Assembly (NCBI RefSeq): GCF_900113005.1
Contig: NZ_FONW01000001.1
Coordinates: 62,001 to 126,000, forward strand
Reading direction: 5' to 3'
Origin: Sunxiuqinia elliptica
GTDB lineage: Bacteria > Bacteroidota > Bacteroidia > Bacteroidales > Prolixibacteraceae
Length of the DNA: 64,000 nt
How positions within the stretch are numbered: the stretch's first letter is position 1; each line of letters starts with the position of its first letter. Position numbers and translations under genes: made by a program. Positions 44,537 through 53,938 of the stretch are shown piece after piece. The notes beneath the pieces were generated by a model. The model ran no database searches, was not told the origin of the DNA, and saw nothing but the letters and a program-made list of their open reading frames with translations.

Positions 44537-45841
44537 TCATAAAATCAATTCATATTTATCATGACGTAGAAACAAGCGATATTTTTTATAATGCTTCCGT
44601 TCAAAGATTCCCCAAACCCATAGCTTCAATTCAGCATCACTCATTTTTCGGAAGGATGGCGATAAACAAATGCCAATCATCATCCATATCACGAAATTAT
44701 TAATATCGAATATATTACAATCCTCCACCCAAGCATATACCCAGCGAAAAGCAACAAATAAACCAACTAATTTCACAAATGTATTTTTTGATTTGTGGAT
44801 AGCCATATAAGATGCCTTATTAAAAACCAAGAAGAATAAAACAACCCCTACAATTCCTGTCCAGGTAAAAACATTCAGAATTCCCACCTCATTTCTTAAT
44901 CGCTCTGCCCTCCCTGTATTTCGAACCATTTCCCCAGCGAAATGAATGGTCTCATTTCCTCTGGCAGGAGTTCTACCAAGTAACCAATAATTGTACTTCC
45001 TAGCTGATTCTATCACTTCCATATAAAGGAAAGAGCGTGTATCTGCCGTCAAATTTTCTTCGACAACTTCTCCACTACTATCTTTTTTTACTTCCACATA
45101 ATTACCCTTAATGTATTGATCCATTTTAAAGACTTCAAAAACATCAGTTACTGCTAATATAAAAAAGACAAATGGAGCAATGACTAAAAGTTTTCGGGTG
45201 TATCCCATTAACTTTTGTCCCCATACTAAATGGCGTATTCCATAAAACCCAGCAACTAAAACAATCGGTATCCCATACTTAATCACCCCACTCCTGGCCC
45301 CCAAGTCTCCAAATATTGCAATCAATGAAACGACTAGTACAATAATCTTTCCCTTCATGGGTAAAACGGGAAAAAACAGCATCAAAAAACCAATCGGGAA
45401 AAGGTACCACCCCCATGCCCCAATTGGCATGAATGGGAATAACAAAAATCCAAAAGGAATTACGTAATTGACAAAAAATGATAAAATATCCTGGACTCGC
45501 TCTTTGTTTACAGATAAATAGGCAATAACAGGTAACAACAAGGTCATTCCCATACTTATCAAGCCTTTATAGTCCCAATAGCCTTCCGCAACAAATACCC
45601 CCCTCAATATGTTAAATACATTCCACAGTAGATAAATCTTTACAAATTGTAAACTTTTACTATCCTCTCTGGACACCTGACTATAGCGCGCCTCCCAAAA
45701 GAAAATAAATAGAATTAGGAAATGAACTAGCCACCAAACAGTAGTATTTCCAATTGGCAACGAAATATATTGCTGAATAGAAAATATAGCAATGGGCAAT
45801 ATCATATATGGGACCAACTTAGCAAATCGACTCTTCATCAT
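44537..45841 (-). CDS. Wzy-like O-antigen/EPS polymerase candidate
   Basis: A 434-residue integral membrane protein with about ten hydrophobic segments. A large hydrophilic loop lies at about 235-310 (KGNYVEVKKDSSGEVVEENL, NYWLLGRTPARGN). The loop followed by hydrophobic FTWTGIVGVVLFFLVF is typical of Wzy/WaaL-type proteins. It is the only such protein in operon 2 and so the natural repeat-unit polymerase. Sequence conservation in this class is low. The start overlaps the preceding acyltransferase gene by 23 bp. Confidence 0.75.
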   Translation of the reverse strand: MMKSRFAKLVPYMILPIAIFSIQQYISLPIGNTTVWWLVHFLILFIFFWEARYSQVSREDSKSLQFVKIYLLWNVFNILRGVFVAEGYWDYKGLISMGMTLLLPVIAYLSVNKERVQDILSFFVNYVIPFGFLLFPFMPIGAWGWYLFPIGFLMLFFPVLPMKGKIIVLVVSLIAIFGDLGARSGVIKYGIPIVLVAGFYGIRHLVWGQKLMGYTRKLLVIAPFVFFILAVTDVFEVFKMDQYIKGNYVEVKKDSSGEVVEENLTADTRSFLYMEVIESARKYNYWLLGRTPARGNETIHFAGEMVRNTGRAERLRNEVGILNVFTWTGIVGVVLFFLVFNKASYMAIHKSKNTFVKLVGLFVAFRWVYAWVEDCNIFDINNFVIWMMIGICLSPSFRKMSDAELKLWVWGIFERKHYKKYRLFLRHDKYELIL

Positions 45842-46460
45842 TTATTAATTTTTTTATAAAAATCGCAGGGTTCCCCCCCCAAATCTCATTAGGTGGAATC
45901 TCCTTGGTTACGACAGCGCATGCTCCTACAATTGAGTTCTCTCCAATTCGAACACCCTTAAGTATAGTTGCATGTGCTCCGATGAAAACATTGTCTTCAA
46001 TGATCACTTCTTTGCATTTTTTATTCTTGAAATCTGTTACTGAAGCCATTCGAAATTTCGCATCTAATGCATGAAAATCAGTATCATAAATACAAACACC
46101 AGCTCCAATTTTCACGTTGTCCCCTATTGTAATACTTTGATGCGCAACTAAAGCAGTCGAGCTTAAGCCAACATTCTTGCCTATCGACAATGAAGCTCCC
46201 TTTCCCACTGTGAAAACGCAACGCTGAGGACGACCAATTGGATTTCCCATATTCCCATTATGCATTCGAAAGTTCTGATCAATGCTAAACCAGCCGTCTC
46301 TCGAGACACTTAAGTAGGGAATCCCAGAAGTTGAAAATTGCTTAAATTGAATATTATTAGAATAGAGCAACAACCAGGTCACAAGATGGTGAAACACTAA
46401 AGCAATTTTTGTATAGATTGCTCTAACTCCCTTATATATAAACATCACAGTCCGTTGCAT
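45819..46460 (-). CDS. Left-handed beta-helix acyltransferase
   Basis: A 213-residue hexapeptide-repeat acetyltransferase. It shows CVFTVGKGASLSIGKNVGLS, then ITIGDNVKIGAGVCIYD and VIIEDNVFIGAHATILKGVRIGENSIVGACAVV, closing with IWGGNPAIFI. An N-terminal hydrophobic stretch (about 18-36) precedes the helix. Probably acetylates the glycan. It overlaps both neighbours (16 bp with the GT4 gene, 23 bp with wzy). Confidence 0.87.
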   Translation of the reverse strand: MQRTVMFIYKGVRAIYTKIALVFHHLVTWLLLYSNNIQFKQFSTSGIPYLSVSRDGWFSIDQNFRMHNGNMGNPIGRPQRCVFTVGKGASLSIGKNVGLSSTALVAHQSITIGDNVKIGAGVCIYDTDFHALDAKFRMASVTDFKNKKCKEVIIEDNVFIGAHATILKGVRIGENSIVGACAVVTKEIPPNEIWGGNPAIFIKKLINDEESIC

Positions 46461-47695
46461 AATTCACTATAAATTGAATGAAGTGCTTTGGTATTATTAT
46501 GCTGGTTATGTCTTTCCATAGCCTCTTTTTGCCCCTTTACTCCAAGTCTTTTTGCCCAATCTGGATCTTTGAATATGCGACATAAACTTTTTGCCAGCAT
46601 TTCAGTCTCCTCAAACCGATACAGCAAACCTGAAGTTTCATGTTTGATCATATCAGGCATTCCCCCAACATAAGAAGCCACACAAGGAACTCCCAATAAT
46701 TGTGCTTCGCCAACCGAATTTGGACTATTTTCTATAGATGAAGGACAAACGAATACATTTGCCTTCAAATATTGCTCGCGCATCTCTTCTGCAGTTAGTA
46801 TGCCTGTAAAGACGAAACGATCGGTCAAATTATACTTTTTAAGCAAGGATTTTATGTACTTTCCATATCCACCAAGTCGCCAATTTTTTACATTCGTGAA
46901 ATTGTTACCCGCAACATAAACCTTAGCGTCTGGAAATTCTCTTAACACTATAGGCAAGGCTCTAATCAGCTGATGTAATCCTTTTAGTGGATAATGCGCC
47001 TGACTCAAGAAAATACGGTAAGGCTCACAATTACCGTAATCCCATGAATGCCCATAAAACTCTCCCCGTAAAGTTTCATTACAAAAGTGATACTTTGCAT
47101 TTGGGTTAATTCCCCATGCCTGAGCTTGATCCCATGAAGTTCGTCCAATTACATTATTTACTTTTTTCAGCAAAAGCGTTTCAAAATCACCACGTCGCCT
47201 CATGCCTTTTCTTTGTCTAAAGATCGTATCTCGTCTCACACAATCTCGTAAAGTCATATTTTTAAGAAGCACACTAGTCGGAATCCCTGCAAAACAATAT
47301 CGCTCACAGATGCTTATCAGCCCTTGAATAGAAACCACAACATTCTGACCACCTACTCCATTAACATAAGCCAAGCCATGTGGATATTCAGAACCATGAA
47401 TGTGCGTCACATCTGGCTGAAAATGCCCCTTTACTTTTATCCAAAGCCCCTCAAGCTCTATCGAATAACTACTTCGCGAGGCAGATGGTAACAAATAATA
47501 AGTAACCCCATTTATCTCCTTAATTTGAAATTCTTTTCCTTTATAAATAGAAGCAACTCCTAGTTGTAATTCCCCAAATTCCTTTAACAAGGATTCTGCT
47601 GAAGCATACATCCAACCTCCTACTACAGGTGTCGGAATATTCAACGATTTACAAACATCAGGGAAAAGGGTATTCGTTATCCAAAGAACTTTCAT
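46445..47695 (-). CDS. Family 4 glycosyltransferase
   Basis: A 416-residue GT-B enzyme. N-terminal VLWITNTLFPDVCKSLN and GGWMYASAESLL; the acceptor domain contains THIHGSEYPHGLAYV. The donor domain has FLSQAHYPLKGLHQLIRALP, AKVYVAGNNF and PSSIENSPNSVGEAQLLGVPCVASYVGG (about 320-347). The close fit to GT4 is clear, the specificity is not. Confidence 0.87.
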   Translation of the reverse strand: MKVLWITNTLFPDVCKSLNIPTPVVGGWMYASAESLLKEFGELQLGVASIYKGKEFQIKEINGVTYYLLPSASRSSYSIELEGLWIKVKGHFQPDVTHIHGSEYPHGLAYVNGVGGQNVVVSIQGLISICERYCFAGIPTSVLLKNMTLRDCVRRDTIFRQRKGMRRRGDFETLLLKKVNNVIGRTSWDQAQAWGINPNAKYHFCNETLRGEFYGHSWDYGNCEPYRIFLSQAHYPLKGLHQLIRALPIVLREFPDAKVYVAGNNFTNVKNWRLGGYGKYIKSLLKKYNLTDRFVFTGILTAEEMREQYLKANVFVCPSSIENSPNSVGEAQLLGVPCVASYVGGMPDMIKHETSGLLYRFEETEMLAKSLCRIFKDPDWAKRLGVKGQKEAMERHNQHNNTKALHSIYSELCNGL

Positions 47696-47721
47696 GTTAC
47701 TATATTTCAGCGATTCAAAAA

Positions 47722-48663
47722 CTAGTTAATCACCTTAGATTTCCTTAAAGCTCGATAGGTAAAGTTTACCCCCGAAACAGGGCAAGCAAAAAGCATTCTG
47801 ACTAGAAGACTTTGATCAAGTTTATCCCGAAGGTAATGGCTAAAAATGGTATCCTTTTCTAAAAAACTACTAACAGCCTTTCGACTAGCTGCCGATTTTA
47901 ATTTGAAAAGTTCCATGAAAGCATTTTTTTCAGCTTTCTTTTTCAACTCCTTATTCGTTACCTTTTCCTTTAATACGACATCATAAATATAGGGTAAGGT
48001 AAAACTATAGTTTATAGCATTCTTCTTTGTATCCTGATTGTCATGATCTCTAAAAATATATAGCTTTCTGGAATCTCCATAAAAAGTAAATTTATCAGCT
48101 TCAGAGTAAATCCAAACCCAATCATAACTTCCACTGCCCTCGTATTCTCCGTGAAAACCATTCACTTTCGTTCGTTTTATGGCGCTTGCCATATAAGGAA
48201 ATCCTAATTTATATTTAATTCCATATTCTATAATCTTCTCTCCTTTTTCCATATAACCAAATGGTAAAACATGCTTGTGAGGCTTCTGTCCCTCTGAAGT
48301 CAACCGGACAAAATCAGGAAAAAAGATATCAATATCGGGATGTTCTTCATAAGCCTTTAAAAATGATTCTACATAATCCAGAGAAAGCTGATCATCATCT
48401 TGCAAATTCATGACAAACTTGGTATCAGAAAGCTCAAAGCCCCTTGCAAAATTCCTAGCCATTCCAATATTCTCACTATTCCGATAATAAGGAACTCCCT
48501 TTCTCTCACAGACCTGCTTAAAATAATCATGAGAAGAGCAGTTATCAACAACAATCACCCTGCATTTAACAGTCTGATTTAATGCACTATTTAGAGCTTG
48601 CTCAAAAAAGTCCCTTCGCTCATAGACAGGCATAGAAATGGTAAGTAAATCTGTAAAGCCCAT
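47722..48663 (-). CDS. Family 2 glycosyltransferase
   Basis: A GT-A enzyme of 313 residues from the ATG at 48663 (MGFTDLLTISMPVYERRDFF). An upstream ATG at 48690 adds nine unconserved residues. It has VIVVDNCSSHDYFKQV, NIGMARNFARGFEL and VMNLQDDDQLSLDYVESFL with the acidic metal site. Later segments (GSYDWVWIYSEAD) suit an inverting GT2. Operon 2. Confidence 0.86.
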   Translation of the reverse strand: MGFTDLLTISMPVYERRDFFEQALNSALNQTVKCRVIVVDNCSSHDYFKQVCERKGVPYYRNSENIGMARNFARGFELSDTKFVMNLQDDDQLSLDYVESFLKAYEEHPDIDIFFPDFVRLTSEGQKPHKHVLPFGYMEKGEKIIEYGIKYKLGFPYMASAIKRTKVNGFHGEYEGSGSYDWVWIYSEADKFTFYGDSRKLYIFRDHDNQDTKKNAINYSFTLPYIYDVVLKEKVTNKELKKKAEKNAFMELFKLKSAASRKAVSSFLEKDTIFSHYLRDKLDQSLLVRMLFACPVSGVNFTYRALRKSKVIN

Positions 48664-48711
48664 AGAAATAATATTTAAGTGATAATGCAATTTTGTATAA
48701 AATCAGTCAAG

Positions 48712-49785
48712 TTATTTGGAAATAGAATTAAAACGATAGTTCTTTAGGCTTGCTTTAAAAGCTCTAATATTCTCTTCTGGAAGGACAATTGCTGTTTCAT
48801 ACGTCCCATTGATAAATTTTTTGACTTCGGACACATCCGCTCGTTCAATTACATTCAAGTTAACATCCTTCCCAATTTCCAATGCTCTGTTATCAACAGC
48901 CAAAATCAAACTTCTGATTCCATTTTGAATAGCCCTTATTCCAGCGTGTAGCCGGGTTCCGATATAGTCACAATCTCCTTTTGATAATGCTGCATCCAAT
49001 GCCTCCAAGGAAGGAGGAATAATATCTATATTTTTAATACTCTGATCTAATTCATTCAAATAAATAATATCCTCATAGCCTTGTACCCAAAGAAGCACTT
49101 TTTCATAGTTATTGCTCAACATCGTTAGCATCTTCAAATCATCAACCTTATTCTTAGCGTAAAACGTTAGCGTAGTGATAACATTTCTTTTTCTTGTCCG
49201 ATTAATTGTTGAACAAAACTCTGGATTAATATTCCACAAGGTTGGACAAGTTGTATTCAAAACATTTTCAATTCCAATACTATTTAGTTTTTTGACAGTA
49301 TAGCTATCCCTTGCAGAGTGGATCAGGTTGTGATTCAATATTCTTTCATAAAGTTTAGAGGTATAATTATTGGGATTTTCCTGATACTGCCACCACCCAC
49401 ATCCAACTAAAACCACCTTATTGCTTAGGAACCTTCTATGAGATGGAGTAAGCTTCCATTGCATTCTTTCCTCCAAGTTGGATGCCAAAAGGTTTGTACC
49501 AGCCACAAACAATAAGTCTTTTTGACTCATTAAGTACTTAGCATCATAAGAAGTATGTATTTGGGTTGGAAATGAAGTAAAGAGATCTTCATCAAACAAG
49601 TCTCGCAACTCTCGATAAACACTCTCAAAGATGATTGAATCTCCCAAATTTGAGGTCCCAATCGCAGGATTTAGAATCCCTAAATCAAAGTATCGAGACT
49701 CTTTATTAGCCTCACTTCCCGCCTTTAAATAACTTCTAAGATAACTTCTCCAGTAGTTTTTTAAAAAGACTAAATGTTTCATCAT
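48712..49785 (-). CDS. Polysaccharide pyruvyl transferase family protein
   Basis: A 357-residue protein of the CsaB/WcaK-like family, which transfers pyruvate from phosphoenolpyruvate to sugars as a ketal. Visible: GTSNLGDSIIFESVYRELRDLF near the N terminus, VLVGCGWWQY, SARDSYTVKKLNSIGIENV, and CDYIGTRLHAGIRAIQNGIRSLIL (about 281-304), the most conserved part. It is one of two such proteins in operon 2, suggesting an acidic, pyruvylated glycan. Confidence 0.84.
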   Translation of the reverse strand: MMKHLVFLKNYWRSYLRSYLKAGSEANKESRYFDLGILNPAIGTSNLGDSIIFESVYRELRDLFDEDLFTSFPTQIHTSYDAKYLMSQKDLLFVAGTNLLASNLEERMQWKLTPSHRRFLSNKVVLVGCGWWQYQENPNNYTSKLYERILNHNLIHSARDSYTVKKLNSIGIENVLNTTCPTLWNINPEFCSTINRTRKRNVITTLTFYAKNKVDDLKMLTMLSNNYEKVLLWVQGYEDIIYLNELDQSIKNIDIIPPSLEALDAALSKGDCDYIGTRLHAGIRAIQNGIRSLILAVDNRALEIGKDVNLNVIERADVSEVKKFINGTYETAIVLPEENIRAFKASLKNYRFNSISK

Positions 49786-49928
49786 TAACTATTTGTTTTC
49801 TGGCTATCTAAATATTATCTCCAATAAGATTAAATGTCTTTAAAAAGATAGAGGCTGAACACAATAGAGCAATAAACAACGATATATGTAAAAAAGGACA
49901 GCCTCCCAACAGGAACAGCTAAACTCAT

Positions 49929-50909
49929 TTACCAATAGCATCCTCCTTCAACGACATCTGCATTGGCTGGTTTTTCCTCACTCCCGGGGCTAACCCAATG
50001 TTGATTTACGAGCCCTGCATAGTCATACACATCATGATAGCCTTGTTCCCACCTTTTTCCTCTTATGCCAAATAAAAGCTGCAGGCTTCCTCCAATATGA
50101 AAACTTTTCTTCCCCAGTCGTTTAACATGAGCAGCCAATGGAAAACCGTAGGCTCCTGCCCCAATTATACAAACATCAAAATCTGTCTCATCTATCTTTC
50201 GCTTCATATAATTTAATGCCTCAAACCAATCAGAGAATGGTGTCTTTGTCCCCGCAATACTTTGCACTGCCCGAATCGTTAAAAGCTCAAACTCAGGTAA
50301 AAGTTCGTTTTCAAAAAGCAACTCCCTCTTTTTATATTGTTTCTGAATTGTTTCTGTAAAAGGATGTATAACTAAGACTTTCTTTCCTGCCAGCGCCTTC
50401 GTCCATGGAATTTGACTCCAGTATGGATCCAACGTCAACAATTGCACCCTAACAGCATCTTTTAATTCTCTTTTAAAATAATGCTCACCCGGCAGCCATG
50501 AACCAAGAACATCAACCAAAGGCATATCCTCCATCATTAGATGGCAAAACTTCTCAAGAGAATCAGTCTCTACAGGAAAGAAACCTGCCCCTTCATGCAT
50601 TTTGCTTATAATGTTTTGATTCCACCACCAAGCAGGAGATTCATTCTTTATAAATGAAAGGTATCTGTTTCTATGCTCGCTTATTCCAAGCCAATTGACC
50701 AAAGTTGCCAACTCGTTAGCACCAAACCTTGCAATCATGCATGGACTATCATCCAACAGTTTCTGCTGAATGATTTCAGCTACCTCATCTGGATCGTTCA
50801 AACTTTCTGGTCGACTCAACTTACGACTCCATGGGGTATAAGCATAAACTTTTTGAAGAGCAGTAAGGCCAACGATCATAATACTATTCATAATGAATTG
50901 TTTGGACAA
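49929..50909 (-). CDS. Putative GT-D-fold glycosyltransferase-like protein
   Basis: A 326-residue soluble protein. PCMIARFGANELATLVNWLG (about 56-75) resembles the opening of DUF1792/GT-D domains, where an RFGDGE motif sits. Later it shows KKVLVIHPFTETIQKQYKKR, FDVCIIGAGAYGFPLAAHVKRLGK (about 248-271) and an aromatic C terminus with HWVSPGSEEKP. Found in polysaccharide clusters; a transferase role is inferred from that. Flanked by two pyruvyl-transferase-like genes. Confidence 0.6.
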   Translation of the reverse strand: MSKQFIMNSIMIVGLTALQKVYAYTPWSRKLSRPESLNDPDEVAEIIQQKLLDDSPCMIARFGANELATLVNWLGISEHRNRYLSFIKNESPAWWWNQNIISKMHEGAGFFPVETDSLEKFCHLMMEDMPLVDVLGSWLPGEHYFKRELKDAVRVQLLTLDPYWSQIPWTKALAGKKVLVIHPFTETIQKQYKKRELLFENELLPEFELLTIRAVQSIAGTKTPFSDWFEALNYMKRKIDETDFDVCIIGAGAYGFPLAAHVKRLGKKSFHIGGSLQLLFGIRGKRWEQGYHDVYDYAGLVNQHWVSPGSEEKPANADVVEGGCYW

Positions 50910-50924
50910 AAAAAGGGGAATAGA

Positions 50925-52001
50925 CTATTTAATTGCATTTACTAAAAAATGGTGAGCTGCTTTGCGTTTTTCGGCAAGGATACTATTCACTGCTTCCCAA
51001 TCAATTTGTTCTGAAACAATCTTTTCATAATTCTCTTCTTTGGAATAAATCATCCGGTCTAATAAACCAAAATCATTTAATACAGATGAAAAACGTGCTA
51101 TTCCTCTCTCTTTATTTGCAATTACCAAAAAAGGTTTGTTAAAAAGAATTGAGAAAACGCATCCATGAAATGAATCTGTAACTACAAATTTTGCATCATG
51201 AAACCCTTTAAGCCATTCTGAAACTCGAGGTTTTACTTTTCGATTAGAATCGATAGAATAGGTTGAAAAACCCAGTTTCTGCGAAACATTAGAAACAATT
51301 TCATCTTTCTCTGCTGAAACATCTAAAGTATATACAAAACACTCATTCGAATTATCTGGCAAGTCATCTTTCTCGATCATTTTACTGTAATCATCCACCG
51401 ACAATAACATTACCGGATCAATCACATGCTCAGCTCTTAATCCCCAATATTTCTCACACAAATCAACTCCCGACCGCTCACGAACTGAGATTGCCTGAAA
51501 TTTCTCCACTTCTCTTCGTATCTCTTTTGTTTCAGTGTCATCATATTGCCACTCATCGATACCGAAAGAAGCCGCATAAGCAACTCGATTTGTATTGGGA
51601 CCAACAAAATCCAGAAAGTAGTTCATTTTCAGATCTCCATAAATACACGCTTTCCTCCAAACCTGATCACTTCCAACGATTACCGTAGAAAACTGATAAT
51701 CCTTCAATCTTTTCAAATCAGACAAAGTTCGGATCCGATGCGAGCGCGGAGCAACATATTCTTTGAAAAAACTTGAGGTGTAACGCCCTTTAACCCGCTT
51801 TTTTTTTGTTCTTCCGATCATAAACTTAATAAGATCTTTTGCAATCTGTGTCAGTTTGTTTTTTTCCGGAAAGTCCCGATAAATATGATAAGTATTATAC
51901 CCACAACCTTTCAAGTAATGGATTAAAGCATAGGCCTGAAGAATTCCGCCATAGTTACTATTAAAAGGAAGGGTAAGAATTCCTATTTTAGGATTTTTCA
52001 T
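50925..52001 (-). CDS. Polysaccharide pyruvyl transferase family protein
   Basis: A protein of 358 residues from the ATG at 52001 (MKNPKIGILTLPFNSNYGGI). A start at 52025 would overlap wzx by 14 bp. It has NSNYGGILQAYALIHYLKGCGY, VIVGSDQVWRKACIYG, VAYAASFGIDEW, ISVRERSGVDLCEKYWG and FVVTDSFHGCVFSILFNKPFLVI, the hallmarks of this family. It directly follows wzx. Confidence 0.87.
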   Translation of the reverse strand: MKNPKIGILTLPFNSNYGGILQAYALIHYLKGCGYNTYHIYRDFPEKNKLTQIAKDLIKFMIGRTKKKRVKGRYTSSFFKEYVAPRSHRIRTLSDLKRLKDYQFSTVIVGSDQVWRKACIYGDLKMNYFLDFVGPNTNRVAYAASFGIDEWQYDDTETKEIRREVEKFQAISVRERSGVDLCEKYWGLRAEHVIDPVMLLSVDDYSKMIEKDDLPDNSNECFVYTLDVSAEKDEIVSNVSQKLGFSTYSIDSNRKVKPRVSEWLKGFHDAKFVVTDSFHGCVFSILFNKPFLVIANKERGIARFSSVLNDFGLLDRMIYSKEENYEKIVSEQIDWEAVNSILAEKRKAAHHFLVNAIK

Positions 52002-52011
52002 CTGATTACTT

Positions 52012-53568
52012 TTAATTCGATACAACTTGCTTTTCTCTCTTTATAAACTTTTGAAGCAATTTACCTCCTACACCGATAAGTAGCTCTCTTTCTTTTGAGT
52101 TTATTGATATAAACCAAAATGACAAAGCAAAAAGAAGGCTTGTTGAAGTCACCACTAAAATCAAGCGGATGAAACTACTCGGTAAAATCGATAAAACGAG
52201 ATATCCTCCTCCCATTGTGATCCCAAACAAGTAGAAACAAGGCAACAGTACATTGAAGATATATTCCCGAACGGACAACCCATAGTTCTTATTAGCGAAG
52301 TAAACGACAATAACGACCCCCATAATACTCCAACAGAATATCCAAGCTATGTACATAAAATAGGGAGGGAAACCCAAGGAAAAGAATAAAATTGCCAAGG
52401 GAAGTGGTAAGAAATAAGAGATGCTTCTGACGATAGAGAAATTTTTAACTCTACCCTCGGCTCCAATTCCACTCTGGAGCACAACCATAAGTTGATTTAT
52501 GAGATTACGAACTAACTCTAATCGACAGAATAAGATTGCCCATTCCGGCACCTCCTTCAACCATGCTCCCAAAATATAAGGCATCTCCAAAATACTTGGA
52601 ATAGCAAAAAAAGCAAGCAGGAAAAAGGAGAATTTCGACCCCGTCATAGTTATGTTGATCATTTCTCGTCTTCTCTTTCCCCCTTCACTCTTTACCAAAA
52701 CAGGGTTTAGTGCCTTCAACATCGTATTCGAAAATGCCATAAGCTGACCCGCTATCTGGTTAGCGATACCTTGAGCAGCATTTACGATAACTCCGAAGAA
52801 TGAATTCAAAACAATAGACATTCCCTGCATTGTAATAATACTAGAAGCACTATTCAATAAGCTCCAACCAGCAAAACTGGTCATCTCTTTAAACAAGCTT
52901 TTATCGTAATAGCGTTTTGGCTTTATCTCTACTTCATCATACTTTCTATGACAATATACTCGAAGGATTAACAACAGAAAAATCGCTAAGCCAGCCATTA
53001 AAAAACCATAGCTGGCTAACTTATCTTGGTTTGTATAAGTTACATAAAAGGCTATCCCCAACTTCGCAAAAGCTTCAATAATACCGAGAATCGCCACAAA
53101 AAGCATGTTCTCATGAGCATTGACAACCGCATCATAAGGTACTGAAATCACTTTGACAAAGGTGCTTATGACCAAAAAATGATAAATAAGCTTGGCCTCA
53201 TCCATCCTAGTCTGATCTATATTTAAGACCCCTTCAAATAGGAAATACCCCAAAACTTCCAATAAAATGATGAGGATAAAACCTATAATCAAGTGAATGA
53301 GAATACTTACATTGAATATCTTCTTCTGCTTATCCTTATCTTCTTCACCCTGGGCATAGGACATAAACCGCTGTGTTGCAGAAGCCATTGCACTGTTTAA
53401 AAAGGCAAGCATCGCAATAGAGCCTCCTACAACATTAAAAATACCATAATCTTCGGCACCCAAGGCAGCTAAAACCAGTCGGGTTGCATAGAGCGAGATA
53501 AAAACAGTTATAGCCATCCTGGCATACAGAATGCCGGTATTAACTGCTACTCGTTTGGCAGGTTGCAT
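52012..53568 (-). CDS. Wzx-like lipid-linked oligosaccharide flippase
   Basis: A 518-residue MATE/MOP-superfamily membrane protein with 12-14 hydrophobic segments. It would flip undecaprenyl-linked repeat units across the inner membrane. It starts AVNTGILYARMAITVFISL, with RLVLAALGAEDYGIFNVVGG and FLNSAMASATQRFMSYAQG, typical of PST-type transporters. It is the first gene of operon 2, with a leader of about 370 bp behind the shared promoter. Confidence 0.9.
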   Translation of the reverse strand: MQPAKRVAVNTGILYARMAITVFISLYATRLVLAALGAEDYGIFNVVGGSIAMLAFLNSAMASATQRFMSYAQGEEDKDKQKKIFNVSILIHLIIGFILIILLEVLGYFLFEGVLNIDQTRMDEAKLIYHFLVISTFVKVISVPYDAVVNAHENMLFVAILGIIEAFAKLGIAFYVTYTNQDKLASYGFLMAGLAIFLLLILRVYCHRKYDEVEIKPKRYYDKSLFKEMTSFAGWSLLNSASSIITMQGMSIVLNSFFGVIVNAAQGIANQIAGQLMAFSNTMLKALNPVLVKSEGGKRRREMINITMTGSKFSFFLLAFFAIPSILEMPYILGAWLKEVPEWAILFCRLELVRNLINQLMVVLQSGIGAEGRVKNFSIVRSISYFLPLPLAILFFSLGFPPYFMYIAWIFCWSIMGVVIVVYFANKNYGLSVREYIFNVLLPCFYLFGITMGGGYLVLSILPSSFIRLILVVTSTSLLFALSFWFISINSKERELLIGVGGKLLQKFIKREKQVVSN

Positions 53569-53756
53569 AATATCTTTTAAATAAATTGGAAGTTAAAGTC
53601 AGGGTGTTACAAACGATTAGTTGTAATGACTTTGAGACGAGAAGTTTTAACAGAAAAATCCACTTAACTTCTTGCGGAACCGCAAATAGCAATTCGAAAT
53701 AGCCTCACTAAACCAATACTGTAACAACACCAATACAAAAAAACGCCTAACAGTCT

Positions 53757-53783
53757 ATAGCTTCGCTTCGTGCCTCCCAATTA
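53757..53783 (-). promoter_or_regulatory. Shared leader box, operon 2 proximal copy
   Basis: Minus strand: TGGGAGGCA, CGAA, GCGAAGCT, then AT. Seventeen fixed positions identical to the operon 1 copy, with the same four-base gap. Confidence 0.65.
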
Positions 53784-53877
53784 TCACTAATTAGTAGCCT
53801 ACCTATTTATATAGTTAAGATTTGAATCGTCTGCTAAGCATGCTACACACATCGTTACTTATAAGTAATAAATGCAT

Positions 53878-53904
53878 ACAGCTTCGCTACCTGACTCCCA
53901 ATTT
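53878..53904 (-). promoter_or_regulatory. Shared leader box, operon 2 promoter-near copy
   Basis: Minus strand: TGGGAGTCA, GGTA, GCGAAGCT, then GT; one change (G to T) from the other copies. It starts about 35 nt after the predicted start point. This copy alone contains GGTAGCG, as in the RfaH ops site. Confidence 0.65.
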
Positions 53905-53938
53905 AGACTTGTTGTCTTCATGGCATTCCAGTAGCTTT

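Larger units (their letters stand above)
53569..53938 (-). promoter_or_regulatory. Long untranslated leader of operon 2
   Basis: About 370 bp without a gene between the promoter and wzx. It holds two copies of the shared 27-bp box (53757-53783, 53878-53904). It also holds a perfect short palindrome TTGCGG/CCGCAA (53672-53685) and a 7-bp inverted repeat AGAAGTT/AACTTCT (53640-53672) that competes with it. No upxY gene is present. Confidence 0.65.

Noticed and set aside
53878-53904. RfaH-type ops/JUMPstart element
   Set aside because: GGTAGCG occurs in only one of three boxes, and falls partly in the variable four-base gap, so the match is probably chance.
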